NCBI GenBank assembly: GCA_024640225.1
Contig: JAHEFK010000013.1
Span: forward strand, 8,686 to 72,685
Source: Bacteroidota bacterium
GTDB lineage: Bacteria; Bacteroidota; Bacteroidia; Chitinophagales; Chitinophagaceae
DNA length: 64,000 nt
Direction: 5' to 3'
The first letter of the stretch is position 1, and each line of letters begins with the position of its first letter. The position numbers and the translations under genes are program-made. Below, piece by piece: positions 54,801 through 62,288 of the stretch. Below the pieces are notes generated by a model. It worked only from the letters and a program-made list of their open reading frames with translations. It was not told the origin of the DNA and searched no databases.

Positions 54801-54913
54801 TTTGCTTTAAATTTTGCTTCTACGTTGCGTACTACGAACGTGAATGATAATTGATACAGCGATATCAAAATTAGTGCCGCTGTAAAAAATTTAACCAACC
54901 CTTTTAACTGCAT
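51842..54913 (-). CDS. secDF: Fused protein-export protein SecDF
   Basis: 1023 residues. One N-terminal membrane helix, the P1 periplasmic domain, six SecD helices ([25 protein letters not shown]), a link, then SecF with its own six helices ([20 protein letters not shown]). Conserved Asp and Arg residues in helix 4 of each half, needed for proton-driven pulling, are visible. It helps SecYEG release exported proteins. The N-terminal periplasmic part carries an insertion rich in Lys, Asp and Ala (about residues 265-320). A TATCTTTG box is at 54957-54964. Confidence 0.95.
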   Translation of the reverse strand: [1023 protein letters not shown]

Positions 54914-55044
54914 AAGTTGTCCTTGATAATGTAAAAAAATATTAAATTTGAGTTGACAAAGATAATATTTTAATGCAAAAAATAAAGACTTCCTAAAAAA
55001 GCTTAGATTTTAATTTTTTTTTCTAACTTGTGAGGGATTTTATG

Positions 55045-55062
55045 GCAACTTGGAAGAGTTGC
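55045..55062. repeat. Small inverted repeat upstream of the M43 protease
   Basis: GCAACT and AGTTGC arms with a 6-base spacer, 31 bases before the protease ATG in the 180-base gap between two divergent genes. Possible leader hairpin or operator; low weight. Confidence 0.4.
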
Positions 55063-55093
55063 TTAGAAACCGTATTTGAATCAATAAACTATT

Positions 55094-58000
55094 ATGACCA
55101 AGAAACTACTTTTGTTTACGTTCAGTATCGTATTGACCGCATTGAACTTATTTGCACAAAGACAACCAATTTGTGGATTTGACCATGCGCACAATCAATT
55201 ATTACAGCAATCTGCTAGCTATGCCTATAATGTTAACGACTTTAACATTAAATGGGCAGCCCAACAAAAGCTGGCCGAACAAGCTCGTTTTTTGATTACT
55301 GGAACTGATACTGTTTATGAAATCCCAGTAGTGGTGCATGTTATTTATGATACCAACCCTACCATTGGCTCCGTTTACAATCCTTCCGATGCTCAAATCA
55401 ATAGTATGATTGCGTATTTGAATGCAACCTATGCTGCGCAATGGTCTGCTTATCCAGATACTAATAATGGAGGCGTTCGCGTACCTATGAAATTTGTATT
55501 AGCTAAACGCGATCCCAACTGCGGACCAACCACTGGTATTAATCGCGTAAGTGGGGCAAGCGTTGCTGGTTATTCTAGTGATGGTATTAAACATAATGGC
55601 ACTGTTGGCGCAGATGAAGCAACAATCAAAAACTTGAGTATTTGGCCCAATACCGACTATTATAACATTTGGATTGTTAATAAAATTGACAGCAAAGATG
55701 GTATTACAGGCTCAGGCTCATTCGTTGCAGGATACGCTTATATGGCAGGCACTCCAGCGCCTTTAGATGGCACTATCATGTTGGCATCTCAAGCAGTTGC
55801 CGGTTCCATTACCCTACCTCATGAAATTGGTCATGCTTTTAACTTATATCATACGTTCCAAGGATCTGTAGGAACTACCTGCGCTACCAATACACCAAAT
55901 TGTAATTTTTCTGGAGATTTCGTTTGCGATACTGATCCTGTTTTGCAAACTAATTTCAATTGTCCTTTAACTACAGACATTAATACATGTACGAATGCGC
56001 CTTATGGATATTTAGCACATAATTTCATGGACTATTCTAATTGTCAAGATCGATTTACAGCTGGACAAAGAACTCGTATGAGAGCCGCATTGTTAGGTAG
56101 TCGACTTACCTTAGCAATGTCTACAGGTGCAGTAGCTCCTCCGCCATCCTTATTGGTGGCTTCTAATTGTACTCCAACAATAAACCCTGCTAATGTTGCC
56201 AATACCTACAACGGTGGCATCACAAGGGTTCGTGTTATCAACGCTTCCAATGTATCTTTAATCGATAATACAACAGGTACATATAGTGGTGATGGGTCTA
56301 AAGTTTATTTAGATAAAACCTGTTCGCAATCTGCAATAATTACACCTGGGGCAACCTACACTATTCGTTTGAATAATACTTCTAGAGCGAGTCAAAAAGC
56401 GAAAGTTTATATTGACTATAATAACGATGGAATTTTCAACCCTGCAGCTTACCCTGCTGGAGAGTTAATAACATCCGGTGTAGCTCCTAATAATCCAAAC
56501 CAAAGCTATGCATTCCCCTATGTTGCACCTACAACTGGAATCACATTCTGTACGCCATTAAGAATGCGTTGTATCATGGATACTTCTTCTAATATTGGCC
56601 CTTGCAGTCAGTTAGAAGTTGGTCAAGCAGAAGATTATGCGCTTACATTCAAACCAACAGATACGGGAGCATACATCAATACCACGCTCACAGCAGGTAC
56701 CATGCCAGATTGTGCAAATACCCCACTTACCTTCACTACTACTAAAGGTTCTTCCTTAACTACCGTAACTTACAAATGGTACAAAAACAATGTAGTGATA
56801 GCAGGTGCTACTAGTAACGTGCTTACTACAGCTAATTTAAATAATTTAGATACCATTACTTGTAGAGTGTTTTTCACTAGTTTCTGCGGTGCGGATAGTT
56901 TAACATCAACGCCAATTACTATTTTACGACTCCCAACCAATGTTCCAAGTATCTCAATAGCTATTACGGCTGGCACCAATCCTTCGTGTGCGGGACAACC
57001 AATTACTTTTAAAGCAGCAACAACTAATGGTGGAACTGCACCGGTATATACATGGATGGTTAATGGAATTATTGTGGGCAGCAATGTAGATACCTTTTAC
57101 TCAACTAGCTTATTGAATAATGATGCTGTCACTTGTACTTTATTATCAAACGCAAGTTGCGCAATTCCAGCAACGGCAACCTCTAGCCAAATCAAAATTT
57201 TATTTAGCCCAATTGTTCCTACCGTAACGCTAGCATTAACTAGCGGAACGAATCCTGCATGCGCGGTTAAGTCTGTCACCTTAAGTGCTAATCCATTATT
57301 TGGTGGAGCAACCCCACAATATGCTTGGTATCAAAATGGAATTTTGGTTAGTGGCGCAACTGGTTCAACTTTTTCAACGATTGTTAATACTGCACCTACA
57401 ACCTTAAAATGCATTATGACATCAAATCATTTCTGCGCTATGAACGTAACCGCAAAAGATTCTATGTTATTCACCATTCGTCCGGCTGATCCGTCTAGTA
57501 TTTCCATGTCATTAACGACAGGTAATAATCCTTCTTGTCAAGATTCATTATTGGAATTTACAGGTACATATGTGATGGGTGCTAACCCAATCTTATCTTG
57601 GTTAGTAAATGGTACAACAATTGCAACGGGTAATGCTATCTACAGCTCAACAAGCTTATTGAATAATGATGTAGTTAACTTTAGAGTTATTGCTACGGAT
57701 GGTGGTTGCTATGCATCAGATACCTTAACAAGTGTTGGATTTTTAGTATTACGTACTAATTTACCAACCACACCATTTATATCTTTCATTGGTAATATTT
57801 TGTCTGCTAATATTCCAGGACCTTTACAATGGTACGGACCAAATGGATTAATCCCTGGTGCTACAGGTCAAACTTACAAACCAATGGTGCAAGGCTTATA
57901 TTATGCCATAAACACCAATGGTGCTTGCCAATCTAAAAAATCAAACATACTAAGCGTTTCCCTTTTAGATATTGCAACCATTAACAAAGCTGCTTGGACG

Positions 58001-58228
58001 CTTTATCCAAATCCAAGTAACCAATTGGTAACCCTTACTTGGAACGAATCAACTTCAGCAAGCGTAGCAGTTACCAATTATATGGGACAAGAAATTATGC
58101 GTAAAAATGTTACAAATGCAACTGCAACTTCTTTTGATTTTGCAGCTTATGCAAACGGCAACTATTTTATTATTGTAACAGATGCAGAAGGAAATAGCCA
58201 GGCGCAACCCGTGACTATTATCAAATAA
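55094..58228 (+). CDS. Secreted M43 (pappalysin-type) metalloprotease with T9SS tail
   Basis: 1044 residues. Signal peptide 1-21 (ending LFAQ). The zinc motif HEIGHAFNLYH gives H243, E244, H247, H253, and MDYSNC is the Met-turn. A GEVED-type beta domain follows (about 390-520, ending QAEDYAL). Then come four Ig/PKD-like repeats of about 90 residues, each with the pattern GxNPxC plus Trp or Tyr. A type A sorting domain (LYPNPSNQLVTL) ends it. It should be an extracellular protease exported by T9SS. It stands alone between secDF (divergent) and ribE (convergent). Confidence 0.92.
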   Translation: MTKKLLLFTFSIVLTALNLFAQRQPICGFDHAHNQLLQQSASYAYNVNDFNIKWAAQQKLAEQARFLITGTDTVYEIPVVVHVIYDTNPTIGSVYNPSDAQINSMIAYLNATYAAQWSAYPDTNNGGVRVPMKFVLAKRDPNCGPTTGINRVSGASVAGYSSDGIKHNGTVGADEATIKNLSIWPNTDYYNIWIVNKIDSKDGITGSGSFVAGYAYMAGTPAPLDGTIMLASQAVAGSITLPHEIGHAFNLYHTFQGSVGTTCATNTPNCNFSGDFVCDTDPVLQTNFNCPLTTDINTCTNAPYGYLAHNFMDYSNCQDRFTAGQRTRMRAALLGSRLTLAMSTGAVAPPPSLLVASNCTPTINPANVANTYNGGITRVRVINASNVSLIDNTTGTYSGDGSKVYLDKTCSQSAIITPGATYTIRLNNTSRASQKAKVYIDYNNDGIFNPAAYPAGELITSGVAPNNPNQSYAFPYVAPTTGITFCTPLRMRCIMDTSSNIGPCSQLEVGQAEDYALTFKPTDTGAYINTTLTAGTMPDCANTPLTFTTTKGSSLTTVTYKWYKNNVVIAGATSNVLTTANLNNLDTITCRVFFTSFCGADSLTSTPITILRLPTNVPSISIAITAGTNPSCAGQPITFKAATTNGGTAPVYTWMVNGIIVGSNVDTFYSTSLLNNDAVTCTLLSNASCAIPATATSSQIKILFSPIVPTVTLALTSGTNPACAVKSVTLSANPLFGGATPQYAWYQNGILVSGATGSTFSTIVNTAPTTLKCIMTSNHFCAMNVTAKDSMLFTIRPADPSSISMSLTTGNNPSCQDSLLEFTGTYVMGANPILSWLVNGTTIATGNAIYSSTSLLNNDVVNFRVIATDGGCYASDTLTSVGFLVLRTNLPTTPFISFIGNILSANIPGPLQWYGPNGLIPGATGQTYKPMVQGLYYAINTNGACQSKKSNILSVSLLDIATINKAAWTLYPNPSNQLVTLTWNESTSASVAVTNYMGQEIMRKNVTNATATSFDFAAYANGNYFIIVTDAEGNSQAQPVTIIK

Positions 58229-58240
58229 TATAAAAATACA

Positions 58241-58284
58241 AAGCATAAAAAAAGGCATCGAAATCGATGCCTTTTTTTATGCTT
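58241..58284. terminator. Two-way terminator, 20-bp stem
   Basis: Twenty base pairs from 58241-58260 with 58265-58284 around a 4-base loop; GGCATCG core with A7/T7 runs. The right arm covers the ribE stop codon. Confidence 0.93.
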
Positions 58285-58867
58285 CTAATTGCATTTTACG
58301 CAAAAAGTATTTACCTAAAATGTCAAATTCTAAATTTACATTTTGTCCAATTTGTAAGGTATTAAAATTTGTATGATCAAACGTATAAGGGATTATGGTA
58401 ACGCTAAACGTTGAACGTTCTACATTAAATACGGTAAGGCTAACTCCATTGATGGCAATAGACCCCTTCTCAATAAGTAAGGCAGCAAATGCAGGGTCAA
58501 ATTCAAAATCAAACAACCAACTTCCGTCTCTAAATGCTATGTTCGTACAATTTGCAATCGTATCAACATGTCCTTGAACAAAATGACCATCTAATCCATC
58601 GCCTATTTTTAATGCCCGTTCTAAATTAATAACATCCCCTACTCGCCATGCAGCGATTGTAGTTTTCTTAATCGTTTCTTCTACAGCTGTCACTTTAAAG
58701 ACCATATCATTAATAGCCACTACAGTAAGACAAATGCCATTGTGAGCAATAGAATTATCTATCGAAAATGATTTAGTTAAGGGCGATGAAACCCATAAAT
58801 GTATGGAAGTTCCATCGTGCTTAATATCCACAATACTTCCTAATTCTTTTATAATTCCTGTAAACAT
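58277..58867 (-). CDS. ribE: Riboflavin synthase alpha chain
   Basis: 196 residues, normal size. The N-terminus MFTGIIKELG and two lumazine-binding repeats (NSIAHNGICLTV; GSIAINGVSLTV) are diagnostic; ALKIGDGLDGHFVQGHVD carries the conserved active-site residues. It converts two molecules of 6,7-dimethyl-8-ribityllumazine to riboflavin. No FMN riboswitch is seen upstream; its leader is taken by the neighbouring lipoprotein gene one base away, so the two are co-transcribed. Confidence 0.96.
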   Translation of the reverse strand: MFTGIIKELGSIVDIKHDGTSIHLWVSSPLTKSFSIDNSIAHNGICLTVVAINDMVFKVTAVEETIKKTTIAAWRVGDVINLERALKIGDGLDGHFVQGHVDTIANCTNIAFRDGSWLFDFEFDPAFAALLIEKGSIAINGVSLTVFNVERSTFSVTIIPYTFDHTNFNTLQIGQNVNLEFDILGKYFLRKMQLEA

Positions 58868-58868
58868 A

Positions 58869-59417
58869 TTATTGTTTTATAGCACTCCCTTTATGAAAAT
58901 AAATACCGGTAGCTGTTTTTAATTTCCAATTGATTTTTAAACGTAAGGTATCAGAAAGGTATTTGAAACAAGTACCATTTACAGTGTCTAGCACATTTGA
59001 CAATAATTGACCTGGAATATTTTGTAATGAATCGAGGCTTCCATTTCCATTTTTTAAAACCGATACAAAAAGATAATCCACTGCAGTTGTAAATCCAAGT
59101 ATGACAACTCTATCCATTTTTTGTTTGTAAATATGCAATAAAACTTGATTAGTATCTATCAGCACATTAGCAATTGAATATATTGAATCATGAAATAGAT
59201 AGGTGCCTAGGTATAAATCTGCAGGATAGACACAAGTGCTATTGTCCGGGAGACCGGGAAAACCCCAATTATAGTTAACGGCAAAAGGGTCATTGCAATA
59301 CTTTTGGGTCAAGCGGGGATCGCTTGGCGATTGGGTATCTGTCCATTTAGTACAGGCGATAAAGCTTGATAAACAAACGATTACAATAAAAAAAAGGACT
59401 CTAGACTTAATTGGCAT
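58869..59417 (-). CDS. Putative lipoprotein of unknown function
   Basis: 182 residues. Signal with lipobox FIAC (lipidated Cys near residue 22). The mature part begins with a Cys-containing segment (KYCNDPFAVNYNW, NSTCVYPADLYLG), suggesting a disulphide, followed by a beta-rich domain. It recalls Bacteroidota lipocalin-like lipoproteins, but no family is certain. One base separates its stop from the ribE start, so it is co-transcribed with ribE. A TACATTTG -7 box sits at 59435-59442 (minus). Confidence 0.7.
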   Translation of the reverse strand: MPIKSRVLFFIVIVCLSSFIACTKWTDTQSPSDPRLTQKYCNDPFAVNYNWGFPGLPDNSTCVYPADLYLGTYLFHDSIYSIANVLIDTNQVLLHIYKQKMDRVVILGFTTAVDYLFVSVLKNGNGSLDSLQNIPGQLLSNVLDTVNGTCFKYLSDTLRLKINWKLKTATGIYFHKGSAIKQ

Positions 59418-59460
59418 ACTTTAAATACTACCTACAAATGTATTATTTTATTTAAAAAAG

Positions 59461-59491
59461 TTTGGAATTACTTTTAAAATAATTATCTTTG
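59461..59491 (+). promoter_or_regulatory. Promoter of rpsU
   Basis: TTTG at 59461-59464, 19 bases, then TATCTTTG at 59484-59491: consensus in both boxes. Transcription should start near 59497, giving a leader of about 30 bases. Confidence 0.82.
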
Positions 59492-59510
59492 CAGTCCTCA
59501 AATTAACCTA

Positions 59511-59519
59511 AAAAGGGGG
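59511..59519 (+). promoter_or_regulatory. Strong Shine-Dalgarno sequence of rpsU
   Basis: AAAAGGGGG, 8 bases before the ATG, can pair along the whole anti-Shine-Dalgarno core with one G-U pair. Nothing comparable precedes the other genes in the window. Confidence 0.85.
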
Positions 59520-59527
59520 TATACACT

Positions 59528-59725
59528 ATGTTAATCATTGACACAAAAGACTGCGAAAACATTGACAAGGCATTAAAAAAATACAAAAAGAAGTATGAAA
59601 AATCTCGTACTTTATTACAATTACGCGACCGCCAATCGTATACTAAAAAATCTGTACGTCGTCGTACAGAGGTTTTAAAAGCGGTTTATCGCCAACAAAT
59701 CCTTTCTGGTAAAATAGAAGATTAG
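59528..59725 (+). CDS. rpsU: 30S ribosomal protein bS21
   Basis: 65 residues, highly basic. ENIDKALKKYKKKYEKS and RDRQSYTKKSVRRRTEVLKAVYRQ are the Bacteroidota bS21 pattern. In Bacteroidota ribosomes bS21 helps cover the anti-Shine-Dalgarno end of 16S rRNA, which explains why most genes lack such sites while this one has a strong one: rpsU can then sense its own shortage. It has its own consensus promoter and is followed by a 15-bp hairpin and xerC. Confidence 0.96.
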   Translation: MLIIDTKDCENIDKALKKYKKKYEKSRTLLQLRDRQSYTKKSVRRRTEVLKAVYRQQILSGKIED

Positions 59726-59744
59726 TTTTAACAAAAAATACTTT

Positions 59745-59784
59745 TATCCGTTAGTGTAATATCCTATATTTACACTAACGGATA
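59745..59784 (+). terminator. 15-bp hairpin between rpsU and xerC (terminator or attenuator)
   Basis: TATCCGTTAGTGTAA at 59745-59759 pairs fully with 59770-59784 around a 10-base loop, then TTTTT follows. The stem ends only 5 bases before the xerC ATG, so it may end the rpsU message, limit read-through, or mask xerC translation. A TATATTTA -7-like box spans loop and right arm. Confidence 0.75.
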
Positions 59785-59789
59785 TTTTT

Positions 59790-60680
59790 ATGGGTACCTC
59801 CTACGTTAGTACATTCCTACAATACCTCAAATACGAGAAACGTTACTCGCCTCTCACTAGCCTTGCTTATGAAAAAAATCTCCGTGATTTCTTTGCGTAT
59901 TTATTAACCACCTATGCTATTGAAGATATAAAGCAAATAAAACATCTTCACATACGATCTTGGTTAGCTAGCTTGAAAGAAGCAAAACAAACAGCTACAA
60001 CCATCAACAGAAAGCAATCGGTTTTACGTTCCTTTTTTAAATATGCACAAACGCAGAATTGGATCTTAACGAATCCAATAAGCACCCTTAGATCCTTACG
60101 AACACCTGAGCGCATACCCAATTTTCTGAAAGACGAAGAAACCGAATTCTTATTTGAAGAACTTATTTTTGGAGAGGGATTCAAAGGGTTTACAGACCGT
60201 CTTATACTTGAACTACTATACCAAACCGGTATGCGTAGAGCAGAATTATTAGCATTAAAAGAACAACAAATAGAATGGAGTTTGCATCATGTAAGAGTAA
60301 TTGGGAAAGGAAACAAAGAGCGGTTAATTCCAATTAGCAAACATTTAGAATCACAAATGCAAGCATATATCAACGAGAAAAAACGTCTTTTTGAAAATCC
60401 AAACACCTCTTTTTTTATTCTGGAGAATGGCCAAAATTTATATGCCGGCTATGTATATAGACTAGTAAAGAAACACTTAAGTGCCACTACTAGCTTAAAG
60501 AAAAAGAGCCCACATGTGATGCGACATACTTTTGCCACTCAATTACTTAATAATGGCGCTAATCTACAAGCCATAAAAGATTTATTGGGACACAGCAGCT
60601 TAGCATCTACACAGATATATACCCATAATCATATTTCAAAGCTTAAAGACATACATAAAAAAAATCACCCTAGAGGATAA
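59790..60680 (+). CDS. xerC: XerC/XerD-type tyrosine recombinase
   Basis: 296 residues, the size of the chromosome-dimer resolvases. The N-terminal SAM-like domain (about 1-100) and catalytic domain are complete: R149 (TGMRRAE), K173 (GKGNKER), H242 and R245 (HVMRHTFA), H268 (LLGHSSLAST) and the nucleophile Y277 (QIYTHN). It should cut and rejoin DNA at dif to separate linked chromosomes. Whether it is the XerC or XerD ortholog is not decided. The location between rpsU and hpf is a known Bacteroidota arrangement, so it is not a phage integrase. Confidence 0.9.
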   Translation: MGTSYVSTFLQYLKYEKRYSPLTSLAYEKNLRDFFAYLLTTYAIEDIKQIKHLHIRSWLASLKEAKQTATTINRKQSVLRSFFKYAQTQNWILTNPISTLRSLRTPERIPNFLKDEETEFLFEELIFGEGFKGFTDRLILELLYQTGMRRAELLALKEQQIEWSLHHVRVIGKGNKERLIPISKHLESQMQAYINEKKRLFENPNTSFFILENGQNLYAGYVYRLVKKHLSATTSLKKKSPHVMRHTFATQLLNNGANLQAIKDLLGHSSLASTQIYTHNHISKLKDIHKKNHPRG

Positions 60681-60709
60681 GTTCTTTTTTCACCCTTAAA
60701 TTTTAGATT

Positions 60710-61009
60710 ATGACAACGCAAATTAGAAGCATTCATTTCGACGCAGATCAAAAATTACTAGAGCATGTCAATAAGAAAATTGAAAAAATGAAAACCTTTC
60801 ATGATAACATTATCGAAGTAGAGGTTTTTCTTAAGTTAGACAATATTGCACATCATATTAAGGATAAAGTTGTAGAAATAAAGGCGCATATTCCCAAACA
60901 CACGCTATTTATTAAAGAAGAATCAAAAACATTTGAAGAAAGTTGCGAAGCTGCTTTTGATGCAATGTTTCAGCAACTAAAAAAAGCAAAAGATAAAGCG
61001 CTATTATAA
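60710..61009 (+). CDS. hpf: Ribosome hibernation promoting factor, short form
   Basis: 99 residues, the short HPF/YfiA/RaiA type. TTQIRSIHFDADQKLLEHVNKKIEKM starts the first strand and helix, and ESKTFEESCEAAFDAMFQQL is the conserved second helix. It binds the decoding centre of idle ribosomes in stationary phase. It follows xerC by 29 bases and likely shares its transcript. A long inverted repeat follows 21 bases downstream. Confidence 0.92.
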   Translation: MTTQIRSIHFDADQKLLEHVNKKIEKMKTFHDNIIEVEVFLKLDNIAHHIKDKVVEIKAHIPKHTLFIKEESKTFEESCEAAFDAMFQQLKKAKDKALL

Positions 61010-61030
61010 AAATTTTAATCCATGCTCATT

Positions 61031-61065
61031 TTTTTTAGCGAAGCGGTAATAGCTTCGCTAAAAAA
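61031..61065. repeat. 14-bp inverted repeat after hpf, T-run before and A-run after
   Basis: TTTTTTAGCGAAGC and GCTTCGCTAAAAAA around GGTAATA. The polarity (T-run first, A-run last) is the reverse of a terminator on either strand, so it is a structured element of another kind, 30 bases before the lipoprotein gene. Confidence 0.75.
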
Positions 61066-61094
61066 TATTATATTGCATAATCAAACCATTTATT

Positions 61095-62213
61095 ATGAAT
61101 TCACCTTTTAAGCCTTTTTTGCTCTTATTAGCATTTAGCTTGTTATTGCTTTCTTGCGATAAAAACATGAGTGCAGATTCGGCCTTGCCGCTGGTAAAAA
61201 CACCGAGTGTCTTTATTGGATCACAAAATGCTGTATTATATGCATTAGACCCTCAAACAGGTGAAAAAAGATGGGAATTCAATGTGGGTGCTAATATACA
61301 AGGCAGCCCTTGCTTATATAATGATTGGGTATTTGTTGTGTCTGAAATGGGACAATTATTCAAATTGAATGCCTTTACAGGAGTAAAATTACATGTTTAT
61401 AGTTTTACATCACAAATATTATCAACCCCAATGATTAAAGACGGCTTCCTATACATTGGAAGTGGCGATGGCAATCTATACTGTATTGATGTGCAGGCTG
61501 ATGCAATAAAATGGACGTATCCAACGAGCGGCGCTGTTCACTCCTCTCCAACGGTTTACAACAATTTAGTTATTGTTGGTAGCTATGATGCCAAAGTACA
61601 CGCTGTAGATAAAAATACGGGGGCTGGTGTTTGGACGTGTAGCACATCTGGGCCAGTTTATTCTTCTCCAACCGCAAAAGGCAATTTTGTTTATGTAGGT
61701 TGCGCAGATGGTCGATTATACGCTATTGATATCCTAAGCGGAACAAACATTTGGACGTATCAAACGGGAAGTGAAATTCAAAGTTCGCCTATTTGTTACA
61801 GTGGTAATGTTATTTTTGGCAGCAATGATCAAAAAATTCATTGTCTAGATTCTGCATCTGGTAAAAAACGATGGGCAGTGCAAACAACAGATAGAATTGT
61901 ATCTTCTCCATATGCTTGCAATCAAGTTATTTATGTGGGTGCTTACGACTACAACCTGTATGCTTTGAGAATTATTGACGGTTCGGTAAAATGGAAATTT
62001 AAAACTAATGGGTTAATAAAATCTTCCCCTGTTATTTATCAAAACAAAGTGTACTTTGGCAGTTACGATAAATACCTATATGCATTAGATACCGCTAAGG
62101 GAGCGCTTATGTGGAAGCAAAATATTAATGGACTTATCGAATGCTCGCCAGTTGTTAATGGTCTTGATGGCGGCAACTATAATTCATCTATTAGTGGATC
62201 CTCTAAAGAATAA
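61095..62213 (+). CDS. PQQ-type beta-propeller repeat lipoprotein (BamB-like)
   Basis: 372 residues. Lipobox LLSC (Cys near residue 21). Seven to eight repeats of about 40 residues with the pattern YVGS-D-x-LYALD-x-x-xG-x-x-x-W-x-x-x-T fill the rest, making a closed beta propeller. It resembles both PQQ-binding enzymes and the BamB scaffold; no PQQ-coordinating set or dehydrogenase domain is obvious, so a binding or scaffold role in the envelope is more likely. It stands alone between the hpf repeat and a terminator. Confidence 0.82.
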   Translation: MNSPFKPFLLLLAFSLLLLSCDKNMSADSALPLVKTPSVFIGSQNAVLYALDPQTGEKRWEFNVGANIQGSPCLYNDWVFVVSEMGQLFKLNAFTGVKLHVYSFTSQILSTPMIKDGFLYIGSGDGNLYCIDVQADAIKWTYPTSGAVHSSPTVYNNLVIVGSYDAKVHAVDKNTGAGVWTCSTSGPVYSSPTAKGNFVYVGCADGRLYAIDILSGTNIWTYQTGSEIQSSPICYSGNVIFGSNDQKIHCLDSASGKKRWAVQTTDRIVSSPYACNQVIYVGAYDYNLYALRIIDGSVKWKFKTNGLIKSSPVIYQNKVYFGSYDKYLYALDTAKGALMWKQNINGLIECSPVVNGLDGGNYNSSISGSSKE

Positions 62214-62229
62214 TAAGATCTTTAAACAT

Positions 62230-62261
62230 AAAAAAAGCGTCCAAATTGGACGCTTTTTTTA
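62230..62261. terminator. Two-way terminator between the propeller gene and etfA
   Basis: AAGCGTCCAA/TTGGACGCTT stem, A6 before and T7 after, between convergent stops. Confidence 0.92.
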
Positions 62262-62288
62262 TAGACACTTTTAAGAGTACACTTAAAA

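Noticed and set aside
59790-60680. Phage or element integrase
   Set aside because: It sits between rpsU and hpf, a core arrangement, with no attachment repeats or phage genes.
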